Source: Inia geoffrensis (lineage: Eukaryota > Chordata > Mammalia > Artiodactyla > Iniidae). Taken from it: DNA of 64,000 nt. The DNA lies in assembly GCA_036417435.1 (NCBI GenBank), contig CM070909.1:11688597-11752596 (forward strand), given 5' to 3'. The notes under the pieces were generated by a model. That model saw only the letters and a list, made by a program, of their open reading frames with translations. It had not been told where the DNA came from and made no database searches. This document shows, piece after piece, positions 48,086 to 60,120 of this stretch (positions are counted from its first letter, which is position 1; each line of letters opens with the position of its first letter). Both the position numbers and the translations under genes were made by a program.

Positions 48086-49620
48086 GGCCTGCCTTAGCAC
48101 ATGAAAATAAGCTCAACTTCACTATAATGAGAGAAATTCAGACTTCTATAACTTCAAACTAAACTCACAATGAGTACCATTTCTCATGGCAAAAATTCAA
48201 ATTCCTGAGAACACACTCAGTTGGTGAAGCCATGGGAAAGCAGACCTAGTATGCCACATATTGTTTAAGAATGAGGGGAAAATAAAAATGAGTATACATA
48301 TTTTTACAAAAAAGAAACACAAAAATATAAATCAGAAATAAATGCAAATGGTTGCCAAGAAAGAGTGGAAGAGAATGAAGTATAAGGTGTAAGAATAAGA
48401 GTGATAGGCATAGAGATTTTTTAAAAGTAAAGCCTAACATTGAATGCAAATATCAAAAAGTAACCTTAGGAATAAGGAAAGGATGTCCCTCTCACCATTG
48501 TTTTTCAACATAATTCTGGAAGTTTAGCTAATGCAATAAGACAAGGAAAGAAAAGATAGACAAATTTGAAAGGAAGAAATTAAACTGTCTTTGCTCACAG
48601 ATAACAAGATCATCTATGTAGAAAATCCAAAAGAATCAACAAAAAACGTCTGGAACAAACAAGTGATTACAGCAAGGTTGCAGGGTACAAGGTTAACATT
48701 AAAAAGTCAATCAGGGCTTTCCTGGTGGCGCAGTGGTTGAGAGTCCACCTGCCAATGCAGGGGACATGGGTCCGTGACCCGGTCTGGGAAGATCCCACAT
48801 GCCGCGGAGCAGCTGGGCCCGTGAGCCATGGCCGCTGAGCCTGTGCGTCCGGAGCCTGTGCTCCACAACGGGAGAGGCCACAACAGTGAGAGGCCCGCGT
48901 ACCGCAAAAAAAAAAAAAAAAAAAAAAAGTCAATCAATTTTCTATATAAAAGCAATGAACAAGTAGAACTTGATATTAAAAGTGCATTACCATTTATATT
49001 AGCACCCTCCAAAAAAGAAATCTTAGTTAGATCAATGGAATAGAATAGAGAGCCCAGAAACTGACCCACATAATTAGGCAATTGATCTTTAAAAGAAGCA
49101 AAGGCAATACAATGGAGCAATGATCGTTTTTTCAACAAACAGTGCTGGAACAACTAAACATCCTCATGGGAGAAAAAAGAAAAAGAAAAAAGAATCTAGA
49201 CATAAACCTTACACCCTTCCTGAAAACTAACTCAATATAGATCACAGATGTAAATGTAAAACACAAAACTATAAAACTCTTAGAAGATAACATAAGAGAA
49301 AACCTGGATGACCTTAGGTACGATGATGACTTTTTAGACACAGCACCAAAGGCATGACCCGTGAAAGAAAGAATAAGTTGGACTTCATTAATATTAAAAA
49401 ATTCTTCTCTGCGAAAAAATGTCAAGAGAATGAGAGGACAAGTCACAGACTGGGAGAAAATGTTTGCAAAAGACACCTCTAAAAAAAGACTGCTATCCAA
49501 AATATACAAAGAACTTTAAAAATTCAACAATAGGAAAACAACTTGATTTTAAATGGGCAAAAGACTTGAACAGACACCTCACTGAAGAAGATATATAGAT
49601 GGCAAATAAGCATATGAAAA
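48086..49620 (+). mobile_element. Ancient L1, part 1
   Basis: Diverged ORF2 sequence: 'aggaaaggatgtccctctcacca' (48474-48496) is the RT core, 'gggagaaaatgtttgcaaaa' (49451-49470) the C-terminal part. Interrupted by the SINE at 48714 and by a truncated L1 at 49621. The first ~350 bp are too diverged to place well. Confidence 0.7.
48714..48923 (+). mobile_element. CHR-2-like SINE
   Basis: Full-length with a long clean A tail. Perfect 13-bp target duplication aaaaagtcaatca at 48701-48713 and 48924-48936. Confidence 0.95.
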
Positions 49621-50655
49621 CAGAAATACAGATCAATGGAACAGGATAGAAAGCCCAGAAATAAACCCATGTACCTACGGTCAATCACTCTAAGACAAAG
49701 GAGGAGAAGACTTAAATAGACATTTCTCCAAAGAAGACATACAGATGGCGAAGAGGCACATGAAAAGATGTTCAACATCCCTAATTATTAGAGAAATACA
49801 AATCAAAACTACAATGAGATATCACCTCACACCAGTCATGATGACTATCATCAAAAAATCTACAAACAATAAATGCTGGAGAGGGTGTGGAGAAAAGGGA
49901 ACCCTCCTACATTGTTGGTGGGAATGTAAATTGGTACAGCCACCACTATGGAGAACAGTATGGAGGTTCCTTTAAAAACTAAAAATAGAGCTACCATTTG
50001 ATTCAGCAATCCCACTCCTGGGCATATATCTGGAGAAAAATATGGTTCAAAAGGATAAATGCACCCCAGTGTTCATTACAGCACTGTTTACAATAGCCAA
50101 GACATGGAAGCAACCTAAATGTCTATCGACAGACAAATGGATAAAGATGTGATACATATATACAATGGAATATTACTCGACCATAAAAAATGAAATAATG
50201 TCATTTGCAGCAGCATGGATGGACATGGAAACTACCATACAAAGTGACATAAGTCAGACAGAGAAAGACAAATATATGATACCGCTTATATGCGGAATCT
50301 AAAAAAAAAGGAATGATACAAATAAACTTATTTACAAAACAGAAACAGACTCACAGACTTAGAGAAGGAAATTATGGTTACGGGGGCGGGGGGGAACAGG
50401 TGGTAGGGAGGGATAGATTGGGAGTTGGGGATTGACATGTACATACTACTATATTTAAAACAGATAACCAACAAGGATCTACTGTATAACACAGGGAACT
50501 CTGCTCAATATTCTGTAATAACCTAAATAGAAAAGCAATTTGAAAAAGGATAGATATATGTATATGTATAACTGAATCACTTATACTGTACACCTGAAAC
50601 TAACACTACGTTGTTGATCAACTATACTCCAATATAAAATTTAAAACTTTTAAAA
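49621..50655 (+). mobile_element. 5'-truncated L1, type A 3'UTR, with internal deletion
   Basis: Starts in ORF2 ('cagatcaatggaacaggatag') and jumps near 49702 from 'gacaaaggagga' to 'gaagacttaaatagac', skipping about 0.5 kb of ORF2. It then runs through the Cys-rich segment (open 49745-49975) to a type A 3'UTR ending 'ccaatataaaat'. It splits the ancient L1 around it. Confidence 0.88.
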
Positions 50656-50885
50656 AACCATTCAACAACATATATCATGAGAGAATTGCATATTAAAACA
50701 ACGAGATACCCGTACACACTTACTAGAAGAGACAAAATCCAGAACACTGATAACACCAAACACTGGCAAGGGTGCAAAGCAGTAGGAGCTCTCATTCACT
50801 GGTGGTGGGAATGCAAAATGGTATGATCGCTTTGGAAGATAATTTGGCAGCTTCTTACAAAGTTAAACATAGTCTTGCCATAAGG
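50656..50885 (+). mobile_element. Ancient L1, part 2
   Basis: Resumes with 'attcaacaacatatatcatg' and 'aaaatccagaacactgataacacc', the ORF2 C-terminal stretch that follows in old L1s, and fades out near 50885. Confidence 0.7.
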
Positions 50886-52205
50886 ACAGGGATTATCCGT
50901 AGATGCTGAAACCACCAGGATATCTGCATCACCTCAAAGTATTACCCACAGATTGCTTAATAATAACAAAGAGGGGGTACTTTTGTAATTGAAGGATACG
51001 ATTGATACTTTCTTTCTCTCCTCTAGGGTTTTTTTTTCTAGGATGCTAACCAAACTTACTATCTGTGGTGGCTTTGTACTGTGTCAGTTTAGCTCAGCCG
51101 GAGCCACATTCCCCAGAATTCCCTTCCTATATGTCCTGGAGTAGAGCTGGTCACAAGAGAAATTTGTGAGTGATTTAGAAGGTGGACATGAAGTAGCACA
51201 GTCGATGAAATGTTGGGTTTTTGGGGGGTTGAAATACCACTGGGTTAAGGGCCATTCAGCCCATGTGCCCCTCCATCTAATCCTCACCGCTTCCATTTCT
51301 AGGATGTGAGGCCAATGATCTGGCTCAGGGAGCAGACGCAGAGGATTCGTTTGGTTTTTTAAGTTTCCTCCTTAACTTCTCTCATCATACTATAGACTGT
51401 CCTGGAAACCATAAAAAGAAAAAAATCCACCACTATTGGATACCTCAACCTCACCCACATGTGGAATCTGGGGATTACATAAAGCCCCTGTGTGTTTTGG
51501 CATGAAGAAAGAAGCTCATTTGAATACCTGTGACATCAATGGAACAGACAGTAATTAGACAGATGGACGGTGGCATTTTTAGTATAACATGCCCTATAAG
51601 CCTGCAGAAAAATCACTCGGCCCACCATGATGTTAGTGACTCATGGGTGTTAATAGTGACAGTTCATAACTCTACTGAGAATACAGCCAATTTCTGCTTA
51701 TCCACAAATAGATTATTACTTTGCCAAGTATTTGCACAGCAATCTGTTCCAGCCTAGGCTACCAGAGTCGGCCCCAGTTTGGGTGGAACGAGGGCCGTAT
51801 AAGGGAACGTGGAGAGCACAGGCAGGAGAAGAACACAGAGTGAAGGGTAAGGGAGTATTTTTTTACCCCAGCATGTGTCTGACTATAGTCTAAGGTGAAA
51901 CGTTAGTCATCTGTGTCACCAGATATTTACTGAGTATTTAATATGGTTGGAACACTGTGGAAGCCAGTAGGGATTCAAATCTATAAAATAAGATCGTTAC
52001 TTCAGGAATCTTACACTAGGGTTTATGATACAAATCATAAACAGAAAAAACGTATGCATCAACGTTCATCAAGAGGCTCAAGTGTGTGATGCAACCAGTG
52101 GAGAGCAGAGGAGATGTTCATTATGTGGATCTGACAGATGAGTCACAGGGCTAAGGGAATTCTCCAGGGAGAAAGAAGAAAGAAATAGAGCAGGAAATAT
52201 TTATT
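50886..52205. other. Non-genic stretch with unnamed old repeat traces
   Basis: No gene seen. 51060-51330 and 51890-52060 have the feel of old interspersed repeats, for example 'agatatttactgagtattta' at 51922-51941, but I cannot name a family. ORFs are short and unconvincing. Confidence 0.45.
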
Positions 52206-52470
52206 AAGTGTCTATCTACTAATGATGCCACTAATAGCTACCATTTGGGGGCATTTAATAAATGCCAACTGCATCATCTGTGCTCCCTCATTTAACTTTG
52301 CCACCATTGTGTGATCAAGTGAATTGCTATTCCTCTATGATAGTTAACCAAGTGCAGTCTCAGATAAATAATTACCCACAAGGTCACACAATCTGTAAAC
52401 AACCAAGCAGAGCTCACATACAGGTTGGTCTGACTCAGAGTTCATGCTTTTTCTGTTTCGTGGTCTGGAC
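52206..52470 (-). mobile_element. MIR SINE, reverse orientation
   Basis: Plus strand shows 'ataattacccacaaggtcacacaatc' (52367-52392) and 'ggttggtctgactcagagttcatgc', the reverse complement of the MIR core and its flanks. Confidence 0.65.
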
Positions 52471-53061
52471 TCACTTTTCCGTGCCTTTCCACAGTAGCAA
52501 TGTGTCATATATGTCACGTGTAACCCCCATGGCCTCTGCCTTCAAGGAGAAGGTCATGGGCACAAGATGGTGGGGGACAAGAACATGCCAAACCAAGGGG
52601 TGATTAATGCCCAAACATATGGGAGAGATCATCTGCTCTGGGAGAGGAGAGCTTGAGGTGGGTGACGGTGCCATGGGGAGGGGATGCCCTTCTTAAAGCA
52701 CCAGGTCCCTCTAGCTGTCTCCATGGAGCCCTGCCAGTGCTCCCAGACAAATTCTGGTGTAAAAAAAATCATAAACTGCAACAACAGCCCCTCAAGAGTC
52801 TCTTTATCTGATGCTGCACGATGGGGCACCCTGATTATACTTCAGCAGACATATGGCCCATGGGTGGCCTGACTGGGCGAGTAGATTATGGACATAAGAC
52901 ACAGCTGCCATTCCCAAGGCCTAGCCTCCCATCTGAGTGCTGGCAGCTCTCCAGGGACACAGGACATTCCCCACGACTATAATGGGCCTCACGAGTGTCA
53001 ATATTTGCAGAGTAACTCAAGGGACAACACATGGATGGACTGAACCAAAAAGTGGCCACTT
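52471..53061. other. Non-genic stretch, nothing recognised
   Basis: No ORF with domain features and no repeat that I could identify. Confidence 0.45.
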
Positions 53062-53427
53062 TGGACTTCCCTGGTGGCACAGTGGTTAAGAATCTGCCTG
53101 CCAATGCAGGGGACACTGGTTCAAGCCCTGGTCCAGGAAGATCCCACATGTCGCAGAGCAACTAAGCCCGTGCACCACAACTACTGAGCCTGCACTCTAG
53201 AGCCCGCAAGCCACAACTACTGGGCCCACGTGCTGCAACTACTGAAGCCCACGTGCCTAGAGCCCATGCTCCGCAGCAAGAGAAGCCACCGCAATGAGAA
53301 GCCCGCACACCGCAACGAAGAGTAGTCCCAGCTTGTCACAACTAGAGAAAGCCCACGCGCAGCAATGAAGACCCAACGCAGCCAAACAAATGAATTAAAT
53401 AAATAAATTTATTAAAACAACAACAAC
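53062..53427 (+). mobile_element. Long CHR-type SINE with internal 'cacaactactgagccc' repeats
   Basis: Begins 'ggacttccctggtggcacag'. The body contains several variants of 'cacaactactg(a/g)gccc' and the 3' end is 'aaataaataaatttattaaaac'. Target duplication of 9 bases with one mismatch: tggccactt (53053-53061) and tggctactt (53428-53436). It is a different type from the CHR-2-like copies and related to the one at 63567. Confidence 0.88.
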
Positions 53428-53892
53428 TGGCTACTTCCCAGCCTTCACTTTGAAGTCTCTGCCCCAGGAAAGGAGGAGCCATTTGGGGAAAGTGGTGTAA
53501 CCCCCCAGTGAAAGGTGAGTAATAAATGGCAGGAGTTCAGTAAAGTTTAGCATTTCTGTCTCAGGATAAAACAAATCCACTCCCTTACCCCTAGACTGTA
53601 ATTTTCTTCTGTATCATTTTCCAGCAGTACTCGGCAGGTCTGTGAGTCACCAGCACATAGTCATTAGCTGTGAAAACGACAGTGAGTGCCGCTTAGAACC
53701 CAGAGGGAAGAGAACTGGCCAAGAAAAACCCTGGGGACACCGACACGTAAGGGTGTGATGCAGAGAGGAGTCCACGAACTCGACATGACCATGGGCCTAA
53801 ATAAAGAACCAGGACTTCAGTGTCCAGGTGTCCTGGGGGTCCCAAAGGGTCAGAGGTAGCAGGAAAGTCCGGGAAGAAGACAAAAAAAAAAC
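53428..53892. other. Non-genic stretch with old repeat traces
   Basis: 53650-53880 resembles a widespread old mammalian repeat whose name I do not know. No gene seen. Confidence 0.4.
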
Positions 53893-54838
53893 GACCCTTA
53901 AGGAATCCTTCCACACTGTAGATGGGAATATAAATGGGTGCAGCCACTACGGAAAACAGTATGGAGGATCCTTACACTAAAAATAGAGCTACCACGTGAT
54001 CCAGCAATCCCGCTCCTGGGCATATATCTGGAGAAAAACATGGTTCAAAGGGATAAATGCACCCCACTGTTCACTGCAGCACTGTTTACAATAGCCAAGG
54101 CACGGAAGCAACCTAAATGTCCATCGACAGATGAACGGAGAAGTGTGGTGTATATCAGGGGTCCCCAACCCCTGGGCCACAGACAGGTACTGGTCCACGG
54201 CCTGTTAGGAACCGGGCCACACAGCAGGATGTGAGCGGCGGGCGAGCGAGCTAAGCTTCACCTGCCGTTCCCCGTTGCTCACATGACCACCTGAACCATC
54301 CCCCCTCCCCGTCCATGGAAGAATTGTCTTCCACGAAACTGGTCCCTGGTGCCAAAAATGTTGAGGACCGCTGGTATATCTATGTATACACATATATATA
54401 TACACACACACACATACACATGATGGACTATTACTCAGCCATAAAAAAGAACGAAATATTGCCTTTGCAGCAACATGGATAGACCTAGAGATTATCATAC
54501 TAAGTCAGACAAAGACAAATATCGTATGATATCACTTATATGTGGAATCTAAAAAATAATACAGATGAATTTATTTACAAAAACAGAAACAGAAAACAAA
54601 ATTATGGATAAATCAGTGGGGGGGATAAATTAGGAGTACGGGATTAAAAGATACACACCACTACATAGAAAACAAACAGCAAGGAGTCACTGTATAGCCC
54701 AGGGAACTATATTCAATATCTTGTAAAAACCTATAATAAAAAAGAATCTGAAAAAAGTATATAAATATATATAACTAAATCACTTTGCTGTACACTTGAC
54801 ACTAACACATGGTAAATCAACCATCCTTCAATAAGAAA
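53893..54838 (+). mobile_element. 5'-truncated L1, type A 3'UTR
   Basis: ORF2 C-terminus from 'cacactgtagatgggaatat' to a 3'UTR ending 'accatccttcaataag'. Interrupted by a hAT-type element at 54156-54373. A TA/CA-rich patch follows that insertion. Confidence 0.82.
54156..54373. mobile_element. hAT-type non-autonomous DNA transposon inside the L1
   Basis: Ends are imperfect inverted repeats: caggggtccccaac at the left, and gttgaggaccgctg at the right, whose complement is cagcggtcctcaac. Flanks 54148-54155 (gtgtatat) and 54374-54381 (gtatatct) agree at 6 of 8 positions, fitting the 8-bp target duplication of hAT elements. Internal 'gaaccgggccacacagcagg' matches a common mammalian element, perhaps of the Tip100/Zaphod group (uncertain). 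Confidence 0.75.
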
Positions 54839-57295
54839 AATATTGGTCCTTATGTTTGATACGTAGGTCATGGTTGATCTTAGCACGAGAGTTTTGGTAG
54901 CTTGATGGGGTTTGGAAGACAGACTGAGGTGGAACAAAGGGCAAAAGGAGGCAAGGAAGCAGAGGCTGGGTTTTCAGAGGAGTTTGAATACACTGCCAGG
55001 GGAGGGTGAAGGGAGGATATATTTTTCCAAGATGGAAATATTAGAGTATTATGAGCGGGCTCAGGGGAAGGATCCAGTGGGGAGTGAGGAGTAATAACGG
55101 GGTGCAGGAGCTGATGGATGGACACTAGCAGCCATTATAGAGAGAGAGTCTGCAACTGTGCTCTTCATCCAGACTCAAGATTTTCTCAAGAATCCATAAT
55201 CAACTGAAATCGTTCTCTTTGATTTCCCTTTTTGACCTGTTCAAGGACAAGAGGCCCAGACTGGCCATCTTTGCTGGCTGCCAGCTAATGCGTTTACCCC
55301 CAACACAAGTGCAGGCAAGATTTACTGTGTACAGACAGTCCACAGTGTTTCCTCACCCCCCCCACTCACATCTAAATCCTTACATCAGCTTGAGAACACA
55401 TGAGCAACCAAGTCACGTACAAAATAATTAATCAACATGCAAACTAACTAAATGTTTTTGAGTTATTTTTTAAGAAGGGAAAGAAAGGCAGAAGATGCAG
55501 GAGCAAATGGTGATGCTGATGATAAGGTTCAGAGAAGGCGGGAGGAGACTGGGTCAGAGGTACCGTGTGGGGTTGCCAGTAAGTAAAAGGGGTGCCCTAC
55601 ATTCTGACCCTTAAGGAAATGTAGGGAGGGTGCATAAGGTTGGCGGGGGTGAGGGGTGAATGGAACAGAAAGTTAAAGGGCTGTCTGCTAAGAGCGAGGA
55701 GGCCACATATGTAGGGGATGGTGAAAGTTTTAAATTGCTATCGAAGAGAATGGGAGATGGACATGACAGGAGAAAGAAAAGGACTGCTGGATATCTACAG
55801 TGACCCAGTTGAGGCTGAGACACAAACGACAGCTTGCACAGCTCTGTGGTTTCCTCCCACAAAGTGCTGAGCTACCCAGGTGTAGAGAGAGAGGAGAGTG
55901 GGGCAGGTATTTTGTTGGGTGGGTGCAGAGGAAAGATGGTGGGGGGAGGCAAGGACATCAAGAAGAGAGAAGCTCAGATAATCACAGGACTTGGGAAGGG
56001 AAGGGCGAGAGACAAAGAGGACACCTAGGGTGGGCAGTGTTCTAGTTGGAAGAGAACCTGCTTCAGGGGGCTTAAACAGAGAGCCATTACAGACAGCTCA
56101 AGAAATCACTTGAGCGGTGCACAGAGACAGCCTCTGGCTGGGCGTCCAGGAATGAGTCTCTCCAACACACCCCAGGACTGGTCCATCAGAGGGGCTGAGC
56201 CTCGGCTGTAATCACAAGGCTTTAGCTCCGAGGCCGCCGCCACAGCTGCCAGCTATACAACTAAACGCCCTCAGCTGTCCTGCTCCCCAGGAAGACAGAG
56301 GCTCCTGCTTGACCATCTCTGTAGAACTCAGTTTTGAGTCAAAGTCTCTTGTAGATGCATTAAGTTGGTAGAACTAAACCGTGTATCTGTCCCTGGAAAC
56401 AAGGGAGGCTGAGAACTTAACTCTGTGTGTGTGCGTGTGTGTTTTTCCTCCCTCCACATCCTCCCGTTGCAAAGTTGGTATTTGCAACGTGGAGAAAGTG
56501 TGCAAGAAATATAGGAAGGGTAGCAGCTATCCACCATAGGGTGTATCAAGGCTGCTGCAGCCTACACGGTGTGTCTGTGAACACTTTTTTCAAAGCCCTG
56601 CTGGGCCCATGCGACCCGGTGGGCACATGGCTGGCAAGGTCTGACCTTTATAAGAAGACAAAGGTGTGCCTTGTTCCGGGCGGCACCGCCCCGTGCCCGG
56701 GCACGGCTCCCAGAGCAAAGTAGAGGCTGGGCTTCAGCCCCCCTCCCCCACCCCCCTCCATCACCACCGCGGCCTCCTCAGGTGGCAGATTCTGTGCAGA
56801 ATGCAAAGGACACAACTGTCTGTGACAACCCTGGGGCTTACTGACTCAGGAGAAATCTTACAGGAGCCAAGGAGTCTCCACAAAGTCCAAGCGCGTGTGT
56901 AGTGGGCAGGAGGTCACAGGGGGCCAGAGGGATGGGCGGTTGTGCTCACAGCATGGGACACAGGAGTCGGGGAGTTCTCAGTGTAGGAATAACAAGTCCC
57001 TGAGGGAGGTGAAGTGCAGGGGAGCTAAGGAGACCTTGACGCCGAGGAAGCTGTGTGACAGAGCATCTGTGTGGACGTTAAAAAACGGGTTGGAGGAAGA
57101 ACAGAGAAATCACACTCCACAGTCTCTGTGAGAGAGTTACAGGGAGATGGTGGCTGACAGCAACCAGCAGTGGCCTCAACGGACTTCACGCAAGGGCAGA
57201 CGCCGCAGCAGGGAGCAAACAAACCAACACAAAAATCCCAGCTTTCCCCTCCTCGCCCCCTAGGCATTCATTTAAGCAAATACTTGGTGAATGTC
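54839..57295. other. GC-richer non-genic stretch with old repeat traces
   Basis: Old repeat similarity at 54880-55110 ('ccaagatggaaatattagag') and 55680-56040, family not named. A G/C-rich, CpG-containing patch lies at 56640-56770. Several ORFs of 60-100 codons are open on both strands with no domain; I see no exon structure I would defend. Confidence 0.4.
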
Positions 57296-57690
57296 CACAT
57301 CTTAGCCAGCTCCGGCCGCCATAACAAAATAGCACAGACTGGGTGGCTTAAACAACAGAAATTTACTACTTACAGTTCTGGAGGTCCGGCTGCAAGTCCG
57401 AGAACAAGGAGCCAGCGTGGTCAGGTTCCGGAGAGAGCCCCACTCCTGGCTTGCAGACGCCTGCCTTCTCCCTGCTTCCTTTCACGGTGGAGGGAGAGGG
57501 AGAGGTTCTCAGGTGTCTCTTATAAGGAGGCTAATCCCCTCACAAGGGCCTCACCTGCATGACCTCATCTAACCCTGATCACCTCCGAAAGATCCCACCT
57601 CCTAATCTATTATACTGGGGGTTAGGGCTTCAGTATATCAATTTTGGGGGGACACAACTCAGTCCACAGCACTCCACTATTTGTGAACAA
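57296..57690 (-). mobile_element. MLT1A-like solo LTR, reverse orientation
   Basis: Plus strand carries 'agactgggtggcttaaacaacagaaattta' split across 57336-57365, then 'acagttctggaggtc', 'cctcctaatctattatactgggggttagg' and 'ttggggggacacaact': the MLT1A order in reverse complement. No internal retroviral genes adjoin it. Confidence 0.8.
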
Positions 57691-58600
57691 AGTCCCTATC
57701 CTCATGGAGCTTACATACTCATGGAGGAAGGCAGACAATAAACAAAAAAGTAAATAAATATATATCATGTTAGGGTAATAATGCTATAAAAAAGTTAGTT
57801 CAGGGGCTTCCCTGGTGGCGCAGTGGTTGAGAGTCCGCCTGCCGATGCAGGGGACACGGGTTCGTGCCTCGGTCCGGGAAGATCCCACATGCCGCGGAGC
57901 GGCTGGGCCCGTGAGCCATGGCCGCTGAGCCTGCGCATCCGGAGCCTGTGCTCTGCAACGGGAGAGGCCACAGCAGTGAGAGGTCCACATAGAGCAAAAA
58001 AAAAAAAGTTAGTTCAGTGGGGAGAGGGAGAGCCAGGGCGTTACAGTGTGTAGAGCAGATATGGAAGACGAAGGGAATGAGATGTCGAGTATCTGGCAGA
58101 AGAGCATTATAACCTGTGGGAGCAGCAAGTGCAAAGGTCCTGAGGCAGGACCAGGTTTGACTCAAGACAATGGAGAGGAGAGAGGGAAAAAGAGGACAGT
58201 GATAGGGTTTATTGTCGTTGGAGTATATTGGGGGCAAATCACATAGGGACACTGTAAGGACTTCAGCTTTTACTCTGAGTGAGCTGGAAAGCCACCATAG
58301 GTTAATGAGGAGAAAAGTGACATGATCCAGAAATGGGAGAATGGAAAACCTACAGTGGAGAAAGTTACACGTGTAGTCTTCCTTAGAGGAAAGGCAGGTT
58401 GCCAGGAAGAGAGGGGGTGGAGGAAGAGTGGTTTGAGGGGTCTGAGCACCCAGAGGTTAGGGTTCACAGGGTCCAGTGGACTCAGAGGTGGGGAGGGACG
58501 GGTGAGGAAGCACACGGCAGCAGAGACATGAGAGAGAGGGAGAGGTGGAAAGATGCCTGGGACAGCCAGGATTAAAGGAGTGAGAGGCAGCAGCAGACAG
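57691..58600 (+). repeat. Long ancient mammalian repeat, family not named, split by a SINE
   Basis: Phrases 'ctcatggagcttacat', 'gcagacaataaac', 'gcaagtgcaaaggtcctgag', 'aggacttcagcttttactctgag' and 'gaaaagtgacatgatc' come in the order of a common old mammalian repeat. Frames here are not genes. Confidence 0.6.
57804..58001 (+). mobile_element. CHR-2-like SINE
   Basis: Full-length apart from a short A tail. Perfect duplication aaaaaagttagttcag at 57788-57803 and 58002-58017; the A run partly belongs to the tail, so the true duplication may be a few bases shorter. Confidence 0.95.
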
Positions 58601-59564
58601 ATGCTTTGAGGCAGGATGCAGCCAGGAGTAGGAGCCCCAGGGAGACACCCGGGGCCTGTGCAGGGCAGAAAGGACTGCCCCATGGAGATGGGCTCTGGTT
58701 GAGGGCTGTGGTAGAACGTGGAAGCCACCAGGAGCAGTTCGCACAAGGCTTCAGGATGTTTGCGGGCACGTGGGGAGGGGGGAGGCCTCCCAAATGTGCA
58801 GAATGGTGCCCTCGGTCGCAGGAGGAGTGCAAGAGACTGTCTGGCCAAGATCTGTCTCGTGGTAAATTTGGGGAGGTGGGAAGTAGGAAAAAAGGAAACC
58901 TGGAGAGCTGTTCAGCCCAGGAAAACCCCCCAACCCCGTGATGACTGGTGAGCAGGGAGGAAGAGCTCGGGGGAGAGAGATGCTGAGCCAGGAAGGGAAA
59001 GGGGGAAGCGAAAGGCTGCAACCTGGGACACTTCCTCCTCCCCGGCTTCGCCCTCCCGGTGACCTGGGCCAGCCAGGACGCGCAGGGAGGAGGAGGCCAC
59101 AGATTGTGGAGGAGGAAAGCCAGAGTCGATCTAATCAAGGCCCACTCTCCAGAGCTTCATTTGCAATTCAGTTGTTCCTTTGGCAAAAGGCCTCGGGCAG
59201 CTGTTCCGCCCAGAGAGCCTCTGCCAGGTGAACTGGGGGTGCGGGATGCCTCCCAGCTGCCGGCTTGATGGCTGCAGAACGAAGCTCCCCCCAACAGCTT
59301 TCCTAACTCCAGGTTCTCGAGCCAAGTTGCACTGGGCAGCAGGTGAGGGAGGAGGCCCGGGCTCAAGCAGGGAGCTCTGGCTCACCTTTCCTTTCCTGGT
59401 TGAAACAAGACACAGCGCTCTCTGATCTGAGCCCTCTGCCAGTTCTGGAAGGGCTGGGTTTGTCACAACTCCAAAAAAGAGCAGGAGGTTACTATGGATG
59501 AGTAACAATTGGGCATTTGTCTAACAGCAACTGTACTGATGAATAATTAAATTTTTTATTACAG
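58601..59564. other. GC-rich non-genic stretch
   Basis: Overlapping ORFs of up to ~190 codons exist on both strands (for example 58270-58848 minus and 58572-59138 minus). They shadow one another in GC-rich sequence and show no domain, signal or splice context, so they are not called as genes. No repeat was identified. Confidence 0.45.
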
Positions 59565-59618
59565 TTGAGTGAGAAGCCCTCTGCCCACATGGTCTGTCAG
59601 CTGCCAGGGGAAATGCAG
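59565..59618 (+). other. Exon-like 54-bp segment with good splice signals
   Basis: Preceded by a T-rich tract and ACAG (59550-59564), followed by GTAAGG (59619-59624). The 18 codons between are open in frame 0 only. No gene family is recognised and no partner exon in a matching frame was found, so this may be chance. A weaker candidate follows at 59741-59840 (acceptor TTTTCAG, donor GTAATA) but only in a different phase. Confidence 0.2.
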
Positions 59619-59894
59619 GTAAGGAAAGAGTACCTTCCGGGTCCTGAAATCACAGTCATTGTTGTGTTTAAGATGGTTGCGATGTTAGGAAAAGTTACAA
59701 GTGAAGCCGACTCAAACACTCCCTTTATACTCCTTTTCAGGATCTAATAAGATAAATCCACTGGAGCAGGAGTTGGGCATGCAAATGGCTGAAACAGCTG
59801 GAAGTGAAAACCAGGAGGCAACAGAGATAAAGAGAAATAGGTAATAACTCAGCTATACAAATACTGTTATATCCTAGCCAATGATGAAGACTTT
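59619..59894. other. Short stretch, nothing firm
   Basis: Contains the weak second exon-like segment at 59741-59840, and otherwise nothing recognised. Confidence 0.4.
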
Positions 59895-60120
59895 GATGAT
59901 GGTGGAGAGGGCACAGCTGGCGTATAATGGGAGACATACTGAACTCTGGAGTCAGAACACCCCAGTTCTGACTGGGCTACTTCTTGCCTGTGACCTTGGG
60001 CAAACTCACTTAACCACCACAAACCTCCCTTTCTGTATCTATAAAATGGGGATAATCCTACTTACTCCTTGTGTTATCCTGAGGGTTTAACAAGGTAGTG
60101 TTAATGGGAGTATTTGGTGA
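59895..60120 (+). mobile_element. MIR SINE
   Basis: Clear MIR order: 'actctggagtcagaacaccccag', 'tgtgaccttgggcaaactcacttaacc', 'tctataaaatggggataatcc' and 'ctgagggtttaac'. Confidence 0.85.

Noticed and set aside
57296..57690. Endogenous retrovirus with genes
   Set aside because: Only solo LTR-like sequences (also at 15105-15600) were seen; no gag, pol or env similarity adjoins them.
58270..59138. Overlapping 188-192 codon minus-strand ORFs as candidate genes
   Set aside because: Open frames exist on both strands in GC-rich sequence; no domain, signal peptide or exon context; part overlaps an old repeat.
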